43,022 bases of DNA from Deltaproteobacteria bacterium. GTDB lineage: Bacteria; Desulfobacterota; Desulfobacteria; Desulfobacterales; Desulfosarcinaceae. Shown piece by piece: positions 16,435 through 24,900 of the stretch. The stretch is taken from positions 1-43,022 of the forward strand of contig PDTK01000041.1 in NCBI GenBank assembly GCA_002747175.1, read 5' to 3'. Within the stretch, counting starts at the first letter, position 1. Each line of letters begins with the position of its first letter. A program made the position numbers and the translations under genes. The notes under the pieces were generated by a model. That model worked only from the letters and a program-made list of their open reading frames with translations, ran no database searches and was not told the DNA's origin.

Positions 16435-16469
16435 GAGATGTAAAGGATTACGAAGAGATGTAAAAGATT
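16435..16469. repeat. Two 15-bp direct repeats next to the shared dyad
   Basis: GAGATGTAAAGGATT (16435-16449) and GAGATGTAAAAGATT (16455-16469) differ by one base and are spaced exactly 20 bases apart, about two helical turns. They contain the TGTAAA half-site of the neighbouring dyad and are probably extra binding half-sites. Confidence 0.45.
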
Positions 16470-16473
16470 TTGA

Positions 16474-16512
16474 CTGTCAGGAATTTTTACAGAATGCAAA
16501 GCTCTCGGACAC
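16474..16512. promoter_or_regulatory. Composite dyad, candidate activator site for the kinase A operon
   Basis: The site reads CTGTCAG-N4-TTTTACA-GAA-TGCAAAG-N4-CGGACA. It matches the dyad at 21120-21158 in order and spacing on the left half and degenerates on the right. Its centre (16493) is about 138 bases upstream of the expected sigma-54 transcript start, a normal position for an NtrC-type enhancer. Confidence 0.5.
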
Positions 16513-16516
16513 GATT

Positions 16517-16888
16517 CTAATGCAGATAGCACAGCCCCATGCCATAGCGAGTGGTGTTCCGGTCGATCACCTCCTTCCGCCATCGAACCTGGGCCAGACA
16601 GAGCGATTTCGGACCGATTTCATCATTCGCTTCGGCGGTTCCTTTTGAATAGCGGATGGCCCGAACCAAAAGGGTGGTACCGACGGGATAGGCAACGTTT
16701 GTTTCCATGTAGAATCCATTTTCGCAGAAATTGCTCACATTGCCCACAGTACCGGATTTGGTGAGGCGGCTGGTGAAGGCATTGCATGAAATGATCGCCT
16801 GCGTTGGATGGCGCAGACAATCTCGTCTTCGGCATGCAAGCATGGCGACATGCGCCTTTTTCCTATCATCTTTGGCGAGATTTTCCAC
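16517..16888 (-). CDS. PilZ-like domain protein
   Basis: The product has about 123 residues. The region GTVGNVSNFCENGFYMETNVAYPVGTTLLVRAIRY, then CLAQVRWRKEV and RYGMGLCYL, follows the order of PilZ domains (NxSxxG, then strand pattern ending GIGF/Y). The usual c-di-GMP arginine motif RxxxR is only loosely matched by RRDCLRHPTQA, so nucleotide binding is uncertain. The frame is open from a GTG at 16912. I prefer the GTG at 16888, which has AGGA eight bases upstream and starts four bases after the receiver stop. Placement between two kinase/receiver sets suggests a c-di-GMP or protein-contact output for the lone receivers. Confidence 0.65.
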   Translation of the reverse strand: MENLAKDDRKKAHVAMLACRRRDCLRHPTQAIISCNAFTSRLTKSGTVGNVSNFCENGFYMETNVAYPVGTTLLVRAIRYSKGTAEANDEIGPKSLCLAQVRWRKEVIDRNTTRYGMGLCYLH

Positions 16889-16892
16889 CGTT

Positions 16893-17348
16893 TCATTCCT
16901 GTTCGAATACACGGCTGGGGTAACGAATCAGTTCATGAATTTTGGCGTCTCGGATTTTAGCATCATGGACCGCTTTTTTCTCAAACGCTTGTGCCATTTT
17001 CGTGAGGAGTTCCTCAAACTTGATCGGTTTCAGCAAGTAGTCAAAAGCACCCAGTTTCATGCCTTCGATGCTTGTCTCAACGGAGGCGTGGCCGGTCAGC
17101 AGCAATACCTCGACTATCGGATGCATCCGTTTGATTTCGCGCAAGGTTTCGATACCATCCATGCCGCCAGGCATTTTGATATCCAGCAGCACGACATCGA
17201 AGCGTTCATTCGCCAACGCTTCCATCGCATCCTCGCCGCTGGATACGCCCTTGGCATCAAGCTTGCGCTTATTGAGCCGATTGACGATGGTTTCGGTGAA
17301 ATCGGCCTCATCGTCTACCACCAGAATTCTGAAAGTGTGCATGGTCAT
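16893..17348 (-). CDS. Stand-alone response-regulator receiver protein with an extra loop residue
   Basis: The 151 residues form one receiver domain: D12/D13, acceptor D56, LLLTGHAS and YLLKPIK. The loop after the acceptor is LDIKMPGGMDG, one glycine longer than the near-universal MPGMDG. The tail KAVHDAKIRDAKIHELIRYP resembles those of receivers 14108 and 13279. ATGs at 17348 and 17342 are both possible; the second has GGAG at a better spacing (eight bases). It follows kinase B by 112 bases and overlaps or abuts the PilZ-like gene, so a kinase B - receiver - PilZ chain is likely. Confidence 0.93.
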   Translation of the reverse strand: MTMHTFRILVVDDEADFTETIVNRLNKRKLDAKGVSSGEDAMEALANERFDVVLLDIKMPGGMDGIETLREIKRMHPIVEVLLLTGHASVETSIEGMKLGAFDYLLKPIKFEELLTKMAQAFEKKAVHDAKIRDAKIHELIRYPSRVFEQE

Positions 17349-17460
17349 CGCTCCATTCTCTGTTGATGTACAAGTTAAGCTATGCGTTTAAAAGGTTGAA
17401 AGGCGGGATACGTGCATTCTATCCTGGTCTGCGAGACCCTTTAGGCCTTTTGCCGTCGCC

Positions 17461-19128
17461 TCACTTTTTTTCCGGCAGCACGATCGGCAGGGACACCACA
17501 AACGTGGTTCCCTGTCCCGCTTTGCTTTTCACGGTGATGCGTCCACCCAATTTTTCGATGATGTTATAGCTGATGGACAGTCCCAGCCCGGTTCCCTGCC
17601 CGATGTCCTTGGTCGTGAAAAAAGGATCGAAGATCTTCTTCTGATTCGCCTCGGGTATTCCCGGGCCATTGTCGTGAATGTGGATTTCAATAGCGTTTTT
17701 TCCCAGTCTGGTAGAAATATCGATCATGCCGTCGCTGCCGATGGCATCAATGGCATTGTTGATCAGGTTCATGAATACCTGCTGCAATTGGGATTGGTCG
17801 CTGGCAATCACCGGAAGTCGCTCGGCATAGTCCTTGCTGATATTAATATTGTTGATACGCGCATGGTTGGACAGAATTTCGATGGTTTGATCGAGCACCC
17901 GGTTGATCTCCACGTCGTCCTGGCGAGGCTCCATGCGGCGGGCAAAGCCCAGCATGTTATGGGTAATTTTTCTGGCGCGATCGACGTGCTCCTCGATTTT
18001 GGCGATGGAAGCGGCGAATTCCTTGTAATTTTCGCTGTGCTGAAACTCCGCTTCGGCCAACAGATCTTCCATCCAGCCGGCTTTCTCACCAATCACCGCC
18101 AACGGATTGTTGATCTCGTGGGCAATACCGGCGGCCATCTTGCCCAACGCCGCCAGTTTGTCCTGCTGGATCAGCTGGGAGTTGAGTTCGTTTATTTCCC
18201 GATCGGTTTCCTCGAGGTGGCGTACCAGCGTATTGGAGCTCAGCACGATGGCCAAACAGATGACCAGGCAGCCGATGGCGATAATCAGGATTTCCGTATT
18301 GCGGGCGCCCACCAGCCATCCCCGTTCCTGTCCGGCGATTTGGCTGATGACCAGCATCCATTGATTGTCCTTGAGCCAGGATCCGCCGATATAGCGGGTG
18401 TCGCCGCTTTCATTCCGCATCGCGATGACCGTTGACCCTTCCCCGAACTGCTGGGTGTCGATTCCCCAGTGACCGAGCGTGGTTCCGTCAAATCGCGGGG
18501 GTGTCTGAAATTTCCCGTCGCGGTTGACGATGAAGGCATCACCGCTGGTACCGACTTGGGCGCTTCTCACCAGTCGATTGAATATCTCCGAGTCGATGGT
18601 CGCCCTGAGGATCCAGCTGCCGTTATCGTATACCCCTCTGACGGCGATGATGACATGGGGCACCTGTCGGAATCCCATGAACACGTCACTGATGAATTTG
18701 CCACGGCGGACCACCTGGTCGAACCACGGTTGTCGATAATAATTCAGCCCATGCAGATTATAGGGTCCGGAATAGGCCAGCTGGCTGCCGTCTTTATCGA
18801 TGACACCCAAATCCACCAGGCCCAGGCCATCGGCCCGCTGATTGATACGCTGGAACAGACGGGTTAGATTCTTCTGCTTTTTGAGTGTTTCAAAAGACTG
18901 GGTCTCGACGATCATGGACAAGATGGTCGTCCGTTCCCTTAAAAAGACATCCAAGGCATTGCTTTGGGAGTGGGCCAGATGGCGGACCTGATCCTCGATG
19001 CGCTCCCGATACAACTTTCCGAACTGGTAGTAGATGGCCGCGCCCAGCGTAATCAACGGCCCGATGGAGATCATCAGGGTGATGGCGATCAATTTCAACC
19101 TCAGGTTTTTATAAAGGCTGTGTTTCAT
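17461..19128 (-). CDS. Sensor histidine kinase with periplasmic dCache-like domain (B)
   Basis: The kinase has 555 residues. A membrane helix (LKLIAITLMISIGPLITLGAAIYY) lies near residues 10-34. A periplasmic double-Cache-like sensor follows with VDLGVIDKDGSQLAYSGPYNL and SDVFMGFRQVPHVIIAV. A second membrane helix (ILIIAIGCLVICLAIVL) comes next, then [20 protein letters not shown] with the acceptor His, and NLINNAIDAIG, DNGPGIPEAN and [12 protein letters not shown]. The sensor motif SDVFxGxR-PHxIIAV is shared with kinase A, so the two arose by duplication and probably see related ligands. The start is uncertain (19128, 19161 or TTG 19203); I chose 19128 because it places the first membrane helix as in the paralog. 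It lies just downstream of the DASS transporter gene. Confidence 0.92.
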   Translation of the reverse strand: MKHSLYKNLRLKLIAITLMISIGPLITLGAAIYYQFGKLYRERIEDQVRHLAHSQSNALDVFLRERTTILSMIVETQSFETLKKQKNLTRLFQRINQRADGLGLVDLGVIDKDGSQLAYSGPYNLHGLNYYRQPWFDQVVRRGKFISDVFMGFRQVPHVIIAVRGVYDNGSWILRATIDSEIFNRLVRSAQVGTSGDAFIVNRDGKFQTPPRFDGTTLGHWGIDTQQFGEGSTVIAMRNESGDTRYIGGSWLKDNQWMLVISQIAGQERGWLVGARNTEILIIAIGCLVICLAIVLSSNTLVRHLEETDREINELNSQLIQQDKLAALGKMAAGIAHEINNPLAVIGEKAGWMEDLLAEAEFQHSENYKEFAASIAKIEEHVDRARKITHNMLGFARRMEPRQDDVEINRVLDQTIEILSNHARINNINISKDYAERLPVIASDQSQLQQVFMNLINNAIDAIGSDGMIDISTRLGKNAIEIHIHDNGPGIPEANQKKIFDPFFTTKDIGQGTGLGLSISYNIIEKLGGRITVKSKAGQGTTFVVSLPIVLPEKK

Positions 19129-19223
19129 GATGTCGAATCCGATGATCTCATGTTGATCCATTACCCGCTTTGATGCAGTCCGAAAACAGGCGTTTTTGGA
19201 CAACCCTTAGGAGCCGAGTGGTG

Positions 19224-20918
19224 CTACCAGGCCAGGAAGCGCCAGTATCCCAAAACCGCCCAGAACCACAGCACAATCCAGGCCAAAATGGTGATCGGCA
19301 GTCCGAATTTCACGAAGTCCATCACGTCCAACAGGCGCTCACCGGTTTCCGGATCCTTGGCCATGCCGAAACAAATAGCGTTGTTGGGTGTGCCCACAAC
19401 CAGAAAATTGGCGAAGGAGGACGAAAAGGATGTGATCAGGCCCACCTTCCACACGCTGACGTTGGCCAGGGTGGCCATGGGCAGTACGATGGGCCCCAAG
19501 GCAGCCACCGTGGCACCGTCACTCATGAAGTTGGTCATGGTGCCCGTGAGCAGGCTCACCCCGATCACCAGACCATCTCCCCGTGTGAGAAAATCGGGCA
19601 GCACCCTGACGAAGGCGCTGGCCAGCCAGAGAGCGCCGCCGGTGAACTTAAGGGCCACACCCATGGCGCATGCGGCGGCGTAAAGTCCCACAACGTCAAA
19701 GGCCACGCCATTTTGTACATCCTCCCAGTTGATGATCCGGAACAAAAACATGGCCATCACTGCATACAGGGTGGGCCCTCCCAATCCGGCGTGCTCACCG
19801 ATGAGCACCCACGCGGCGACCAGCAGAACCAGAATGACGGCCATGATCGCCTCGCGGCCGCGAAATGCGGGCGTGTTGGCGATTTCGTCCCGCACCACCT
19901 TGCCGGGATTGACGTCCGGCACCTGAAACTTGGGTTTCAGGCGAAGATACATGTAAAGTCCGATCACCCAGGATATCACCGGCACGAAGGGCATACCGGT
20001 TTTCATCCACGCCAGGAAGGAGATGGGCATTCCGCAATCGGCCAGATACCCGACCATGATGGCGTTGCGGCCGCCGGCGGCCGGAGACCCCGGGCCGCCA
20101 TGATTGGCGGCGAAACAGACGCCAAGGATCAGAAATATGGCCAGGGCGCGATCTTTCTTGACTCCATACATCTTGCAGGTGACCTTATAAACACCCATCA
20201 GCACCGGAATCAGGAGGGCCACGAGGGCATGCTCGGAGAGGAATCCGGCCGACAGGGCCAGCATGGGCAAGAAAAGAAAGGCAAACGATTTTGCACTTTT
20301 AATGCGGCTCAGTAAAATCAGGCCGATGCGTTTGTCCAGGCCGGTTTTGGCGACCCCGACGGCAACGGCCAGAATTCCGAAGATGAAGAAAACCGCGTCG
20401 GTCATGTAGGCTTTGGAAATGTCGTTGATGGGAAGAATGGCGAAAACATAGAGCAATACCCCCACCAGAATATCCGTCGCTCCCAGCGGCAATGCTTCCG
20501 TGCCCCATAGAAATGCTGCCAGAAACAGAATGCAGACCATCTGTTTGGCCATCCGGGCCACCTGGTAAGGGGTCAGCAGCGCTTTGGCGGAGTTGCTGGC
20601 GTGGCCGCCTTCCTCGGTACCGGCCGTATGCATGGCCTGATGGGCTTCGAAGGCGTCAGGCCGCAATTTGAGATTGACCGTGTCGGTGATGCTCCTGGCA
20701 CCCGGTGCCAGCTTGTACCCGGCCGGGTTTTCCTTTCTGACCAAATCCAGCATGCCTTGCGTGGGGGGCATGAATACGGCAAAAATAAATGCCATTGCAG
20801 CAATGACAATCAACAGGGGTTTATACCCCGGCCGGCTTTTCCAGGTCCAGGTCCGATCGATGGCTTGATCGGCCAGCAGAGAGTCAAGATCATGGTCGAC
20901 AGCGGTTTGATGCGACAT
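19224..20918 (-). CDS. DASS/SLC13-family sodium-coupled anion transporter
   Basis: A polytopic inner-membrane protein of 564 residues. The first membrane helix (PLLIVIAAMAFIFAVFMPP) is followed by an unusual soluble insert of about 75 residues (LDLVRKENPAGYKLAPG to SNSAKALLTPYQVARMAK). The family core then reads FLWGTEALPLGATDILVG, FIFGILAVAVGVAKTGLDKRI, and NHGGPGSPAAGGRNAIMVGYL, a variant of the first SNT-type motif. In the second half come TGTMTNFMSDGATVAALGPIVLPMA and VVGTPNNAICFGMAKDP. Such carriers import sulfate, dicarboxylates or related anions with sodium. The substrate is not resolvable. The start at 20918 has GAAGGAGG five bases upstream, a very strong ribosome site. A sigma-54 promoter lies about 90 bases before it. 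Confidence 0.9.
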   Translation of the reverse strand: MSHQTAVDHDLDSLLADQAIDRTWTWKSRPGYKPLLIVIAAMAFIFAVFMPPTQGMLDLVRKENPAGYKLAPGARSITDTVNLKLRPDAFEAHQAMHTAGTEEGGHASNSAKALLTPYQVARMAKQMVCILFLAAFLWGTEALPLGATDILVGVLLYVFAILPINDISKAYMTDAVFFIFGILAVAVGVAKTGLDKRIGLILLSRIKSAKSFAFLFLPMLALSAGFLSEHALVALLIPVLMGVYKVTCKMYGVKKDRALAIFLILGVCFAANHGGPGSPAAGGRNAIMVGYLADCGMPISFLAWMKTGMPFVPVISWVIGLYMYLRLKPKFQVPDVNPGKVVRDEIANTPAFRGREAIMAVILVLLVAAWVLIGEHAGLGGPTLYAVMAMFLFRIINWEDVQNGVAFDVVGLYAAACAMGVALKFTGGALWLASAFVRVLPDFLTRGDGLVIGVSLLTGTMTNFMSDGATVAALGPIVLPMATLANVSVWKVGLITSFSSSFANFLVVGTPNNAICFGMAKDPETGERLLDVMDFVKFGLPITILAWIVLWFWAVLGYWRFLAW

Positions 20919-20957
20919 GCGGCCTCCTTCATCATCAACAGAGCAACGGTTATGGTT

Positions 20958-20972
20958 GGCCAATGATTGGCC
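20958..20972. promoter_or_regulatory. Palindrome in the leader of the DASS gene
   Basis: GGCCAAT-G-ATTGGCC is a perfect dyad lying 25-40 bases downstream of the expected sigma-54 transcript start and 40-54 bases before the ATG. It could be a repressor operator or an mRNA hairpin. Confidence 0.4.
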
Positions 20973-21007
20973 TTACCTGCGATGAGATGCCTCTGTACGC
21001 ATATCTG

Positions 21008-21023
21008 AGCAATGCACATGCCA
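21008..21023 (-). promoter_or_regulatory. Sigma-54 promoter of the DASS transporter gene
   Basis: On the minus strand the sequence is TGGCATG-TGCA-TTGCT, matching TGGCACR-N4-TTGCW with one change and with the invariant GG-N10-GC intact (GG 21022-21021, GC 21010-21009). The expected transcript start is near 20998, giving a leader of about 80 bases. It implies control by an NtrC-type activator, one of which is encoded in the same island. Confidence 0.78.
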
Positions 21024-21081
21024 TTGATGAAAGTGGCCGAATGATTTATTAACATATTGAAATTGTAATTAATTCATTCTA

Positions 21082-21116
21082 ATCTGGCCGCTGCCGGCAT
21101 CGGGTTGCGGCCAGAT
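21082..21116. promoter_or_regulatory. Perfect 10-bp inverted repeat upstream of the DASS promoter
   Basis: ATCTGGCCGC (21082-21091) is exactly complementary to 21107-21116. It directly abuts the nested dyad at 21117-21160. It is either an activator/looping site or a transcript terminator for the leftward gene ending at 21286. Confidence 0.5.
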
Positions 21117-21160
21117 GCCTGTCAGCGTGTTTTACACGATGTAAAAAAGAGCTGACAGGC
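21117..21160. promoter_or_regulatory. Nested double dyad, candidate activator site for the DASS gene
   Basis: The outer arms GCCTGTCAGC (21117-21126) and GCTGACAGGC (21151-21160) enclose an inner palindrome TTTTACA-CGA-TGTAAAA (21130-21146). The centre is about 140 bases upstream of the expected sigma-54 start. The same CTGTCAG-N4-TTTTACA arrangement recurs at 16474-16512. The outer arms could also fold as a terminator hairpin for the gene at 21286-21720. Confidence 0.6.
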
Positions 21161-21285
21161 GCGGATGTCATTTATTCGCGCCACTCTTTTTCGTTTGTAC
21201 GGAGATGGAAGTCAAACTTCGGGCTTTGCGGGAGGTTCGTGACGGCTGTCAGCATGCTTGAAAACAATTTGTTTTTTAGATGGTT

Positions 21286-21720
21286 TTAAAAAGCGCCCAA
21301 CTGGCATTTGCCCACCTTCAATTCAAGCGCTTCACATGCACAGGACACATCCATCTTCTTCAAGTTCAATTGATCTGCAATCTGCCATGCTTCTGCGCAG
21401 GTGATACGGCCATCGACCACCACGGACCGAATGGCTTTTTCCAGCTCTGACGAAACTTCTGCATCTGCCTTGACGGCTTTGCCTTTTTTGCTGCCGTGTC
21501 CAAACAGGCCTAACTGGCATTGGGCGATCCGTTTTTCCAGCAGATCGATATTGATACCCACCAGTTGCGGTGTGCAACCACGTTTTTGGGCGATGGTATG
21601 TGCCGCTGCACAGGTGACTCGTCCATCCGACTGTTTTTCTTCAATGGCCACGGCGATTTTCGTATCAACACTGGCATCCGGATGTTTGGCGGCATAGTGT
21701 CCCGCGTCTTCGTGTGTCAT
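21286..21720 (-). CDS. Protein of two tandem CQLG-motif domains, function unknown
   Basis: The chosen ATG at 21720 has GAGGA about six bases upstream; the frame is open further back to 21948 but that part lacks protein-like character. The 144 residues contain two homologous units of about 50 residues. The first has SDGRVTCAAAHTIAQKRG, then LEKRIAQCQLGLFG. The second has VDGRITCAEAWQIADQL, then LELKVGKCQLGAF. Each unit has one TCA and one CQLG cysteine, and the second has two further cysteines (VSCAC). The helical pattern is like a small winged-helix or metal-binding module. I have seen single CQLG-type units in anaerobe proteins but know no assigned function. The gene is divergent from the Lhr helicase gene. 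Confidence 0.7.
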   Translation of the reverse strand: MTHEDAGHYAAKHPDASVDTKIAVAIEEKQSDGRVTCAAAHTIAQKRGCTPQLVGINIDLLEKRIAQCQLGLFGHGSKKGKAVKADAEVSSELEKAIRSVVVDGRITCAEAWQIADQLNLKKMDVSCACEALELKVGKCQLGAF

Positions 21721-21934
21721 GACAATCCTCGACTCGTTTCGTGAGTGTCCATCCGGAAATGTCCCATTTGCCTGTTTCTGGATAGACGCCAACACATTAA
21801 AAGGAAATGTCTTGTAACACGAATCTTTATGGTTAGGCAATCGGCAGACCCCAGCGTTGCAAAAGCCGATGGCTGAAGGGTCACTGCATTTGCCCGGATG
21901 GGAAACCCATGGATGGTGTGCTATAAGACTGACC

Positions 21935-24900
21935 ATGAATGCCGACAAAGGCCCGCTGGCCCATTTTCATCCGCTGATATCCCGCTGGTTCCAAAACCGA
22001 ATCGGCCGTCCCACATCCATTCAGGCAAATGCCTGGCCATTGATTGCGGACAACCGTCACGTACTGATCACCGCACCGACCGGCAGCGGCAAAACCCTGG
22101 CCGCATTTTTGTGGGCCCTGGACCAGTTGATCTGCCAACGCTGGCAGGACCAAGAGACGCGCATCCTGTATGTGTCGCCATTAAAAGCCCTGAACAACGA
22201 CGTTCAACGCAACCTGATCGGACCGTTAAAAGAAATGCGGACCGTTTTCGACAATGCCGGTGAACCGCTGCCAGCCATTCGTGTGGCCACAAGAAGCGGC
22301 GATACACCGGCCTCCGAACGTCGAAGGATGCTTCGCCAGCCACCCGAAATTCTGATCACGACGCCGGAAAGCCTGCACATCATGACCGCTTCCCGTGGCG
22401 GGCTGTCCATTCTGGGACGAATCAAAACGGTGATACTGGACGAAATTCATGCCGTCGCCGGGAACCGGCGTGGAACCCTGCTCATGTCCGCTGTGGAACG
22501 GCTGGTTCTCCATGGCGGCGAGTTTCAACGGATTGCCTTGTCCGCTACGGTCAATCCCATAGAGCGCATTGCACGCTTCGTCGGCGGGTACCGGATCACC
22601 GGCGATGATACCGATCCGGTCTACACGCCGCGGACAGTGGAACTTTGCCGCTGCGACGATGCGCATCCGGTTCATTTGGACATCCGGGTGCCCGATACCC
22701 TCCGAACCAACGCATCCGGCAAATCGTTGTGGCCGGAGCTGGCTGCATCGCTAAGACCGATTATAAACAAGCACCGATCATGTATCGCTTTCACCAATTC
22801 ACGACAACTGGCCGAAAAACTGACCTTTTTGATAAACAGCGACGGTCCTCAACCCATTGCCTATGCCCACCACGGATCGCTGTCCAAAGAACTGCGCCTG
22901 GAAGTGGAACAGCGGCTCAAGAAAGGAGACCTCAAAGCCATTGTCGCCACGGCATCCCTGGAATTGGGTATCGATATCGGATCTTTGGATCGGGTCATAC
23001 TGGTCCAATCGCCCCAATCCATCTCATCCGCCGTTCAACGCATCGGCCGATCCGGTCACGGTGTGGGCGAGACCAGCCGGGCCAGTTTCTTTTGTACCCA
23101 TGCCACCGATGTCCTCACAGCGGCCATCCTCGCCGAATCTGTCCTGAATCGGGATGTGGAACCCGTCCGTCCGGTTAAATGTCCGCTGGATGTGTTATCC
23201 CAGGTCATCATCGCCATGACCGGTTTGCAGCCGTGGGATCGGGACCGTTTGTTCGCATCTGTCCGCTGTGCCTATCCCTTCCATGAATTACGTCGGGAGC
23301 CGTTCGACGGAGTCGTCGACATGCTTGCCGGGCGGTATGCCGGCACACGAATCCCCGCCCTGAAACCCAAGCTGGCCGTAGACCGGCTGGACAATACGGT
23401 CTTGGCTCGCAAAGGGGCTCTGTTGAACCTGTATACCTCGGGCGGGGTGATTCCCGACCGGGGGTATTTCGGTCTCCGGCACCAGCAGACCGGACACCGT
23501 ATCGGAGAATTGGACGAAGAGTTCGTCTGGGAGGCCAAAACCGGCCAGGTATTCACCCTGGGCACCCAAAATTGGCGCATTTGCCACATCAGCGCCAACG
23601 ATGTGATCGTGTTGCCGGCAGCCCCCAAAGCACCAGCACCCCCATTCTGGAGGGCAGAGGATGCGGATCGGGATTTTTACCTCTCTGAAAAAATTGCCCG
23701 TTTCCTGGAAGACGCAGATCAGCGCCTGACGGATCCGGCATTCAGGGACCGTTTGATCGACCATTATCAATTGGATCGGAAAAGCGCCGGTTATCTGGTT
23801 GACTTCCTCTTTCGTCAGCGGCAGCAGACCGGCTGCCCGCTGCCCCATCGTCACCATGTTGTCGTGGAGTGGTTTCCGGCGCCCAAAAGCGGTCCGGATG
23901 TCCGCCAGGCGGTCATTCATACCTTTTGGGGCGGCCGTGTGAACCGCCCCTTTTCCCTGGCGCTGGAAGCAGCCTGGGAAAGACGATACGGTGGCGCACC
24001 GTCCATTTTTCCCACCAACGACGGTGTTTATCTGATCGTTTCCGACATGCCCGCCAATGTAGATATCGTTTCTCTGGTGACTTCCGATAAGATTGACACC
24101 TTGCTAAAGGAAGGACTGGCAGGCTCCGGCATATTCGGTGCCCGCTTTCGCGAGTGCGCTGCCCGGGCGTTGCTGCTGCCACGGGCCGATCTGAACCGGC
24201 GCATGCCGTTGTGGCTGACCCGGCAGCGGTCTCAACACCTGTTGGCGGCCGTGGAATCCTTTGCGGATTTTCCAATTCTTTTGGAAACCTGGCGCACCTG
24301 TTTGCAGGACCATTTCGATATGCCTGCCCTGGGCATGCTGCTGGAAGGGTTGCAGGACGGCACCATCGCCTGCTCACAGATCGATTCCAATGCCCCCAGC
24401 CCCATGGCCCTGTCCGGTGCCTGGCGACAGATCAATCAATACATGTACGCCGATGATCGGGCCGCGTCACGGGTCAAGCCCCACATCGCGGGAGATTTGT
24501 TCGAACAGGTGGTTTTCGGGCATCATGTGCGGCCGGCGATTGCACAAGACATCGTGGACGATTTCCAGCAGCGGCGACAGCGCCTATATCCTGACTATAC
24601 ACCGGACAACCCGCTGGACCTGCTGGAGTGGGTAAAAGAACGCCACCTCATTCCCTTGAATGAGTGGCAACGATTGTTGGCTCATGCCCGGCGGGACCAC
24701 GGTGTTTCACCGGATGAACTGGTCGGACCCATTGCTGCCAAGCTTTTGCGGCTGTCCGTCAATCCAGCGCACGATTTGTCCGCACAATTGATCGTTGCCA
24801 CGGAAATGGGTGCCGACATCGCCGCCGCAATATATTCCGGGCGGACCGATCTGCAATGGGCATCCGTCGATACCGGCGTGCATATCGGCGAGGGGCCTTT

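Noticed and set aside
19170..20315. 381-codon open frame antisense to the DASS transporter
   Set aside because: His/Gly/Gln-rich composition typical of the reverse of membrane-protein codons; no domain.
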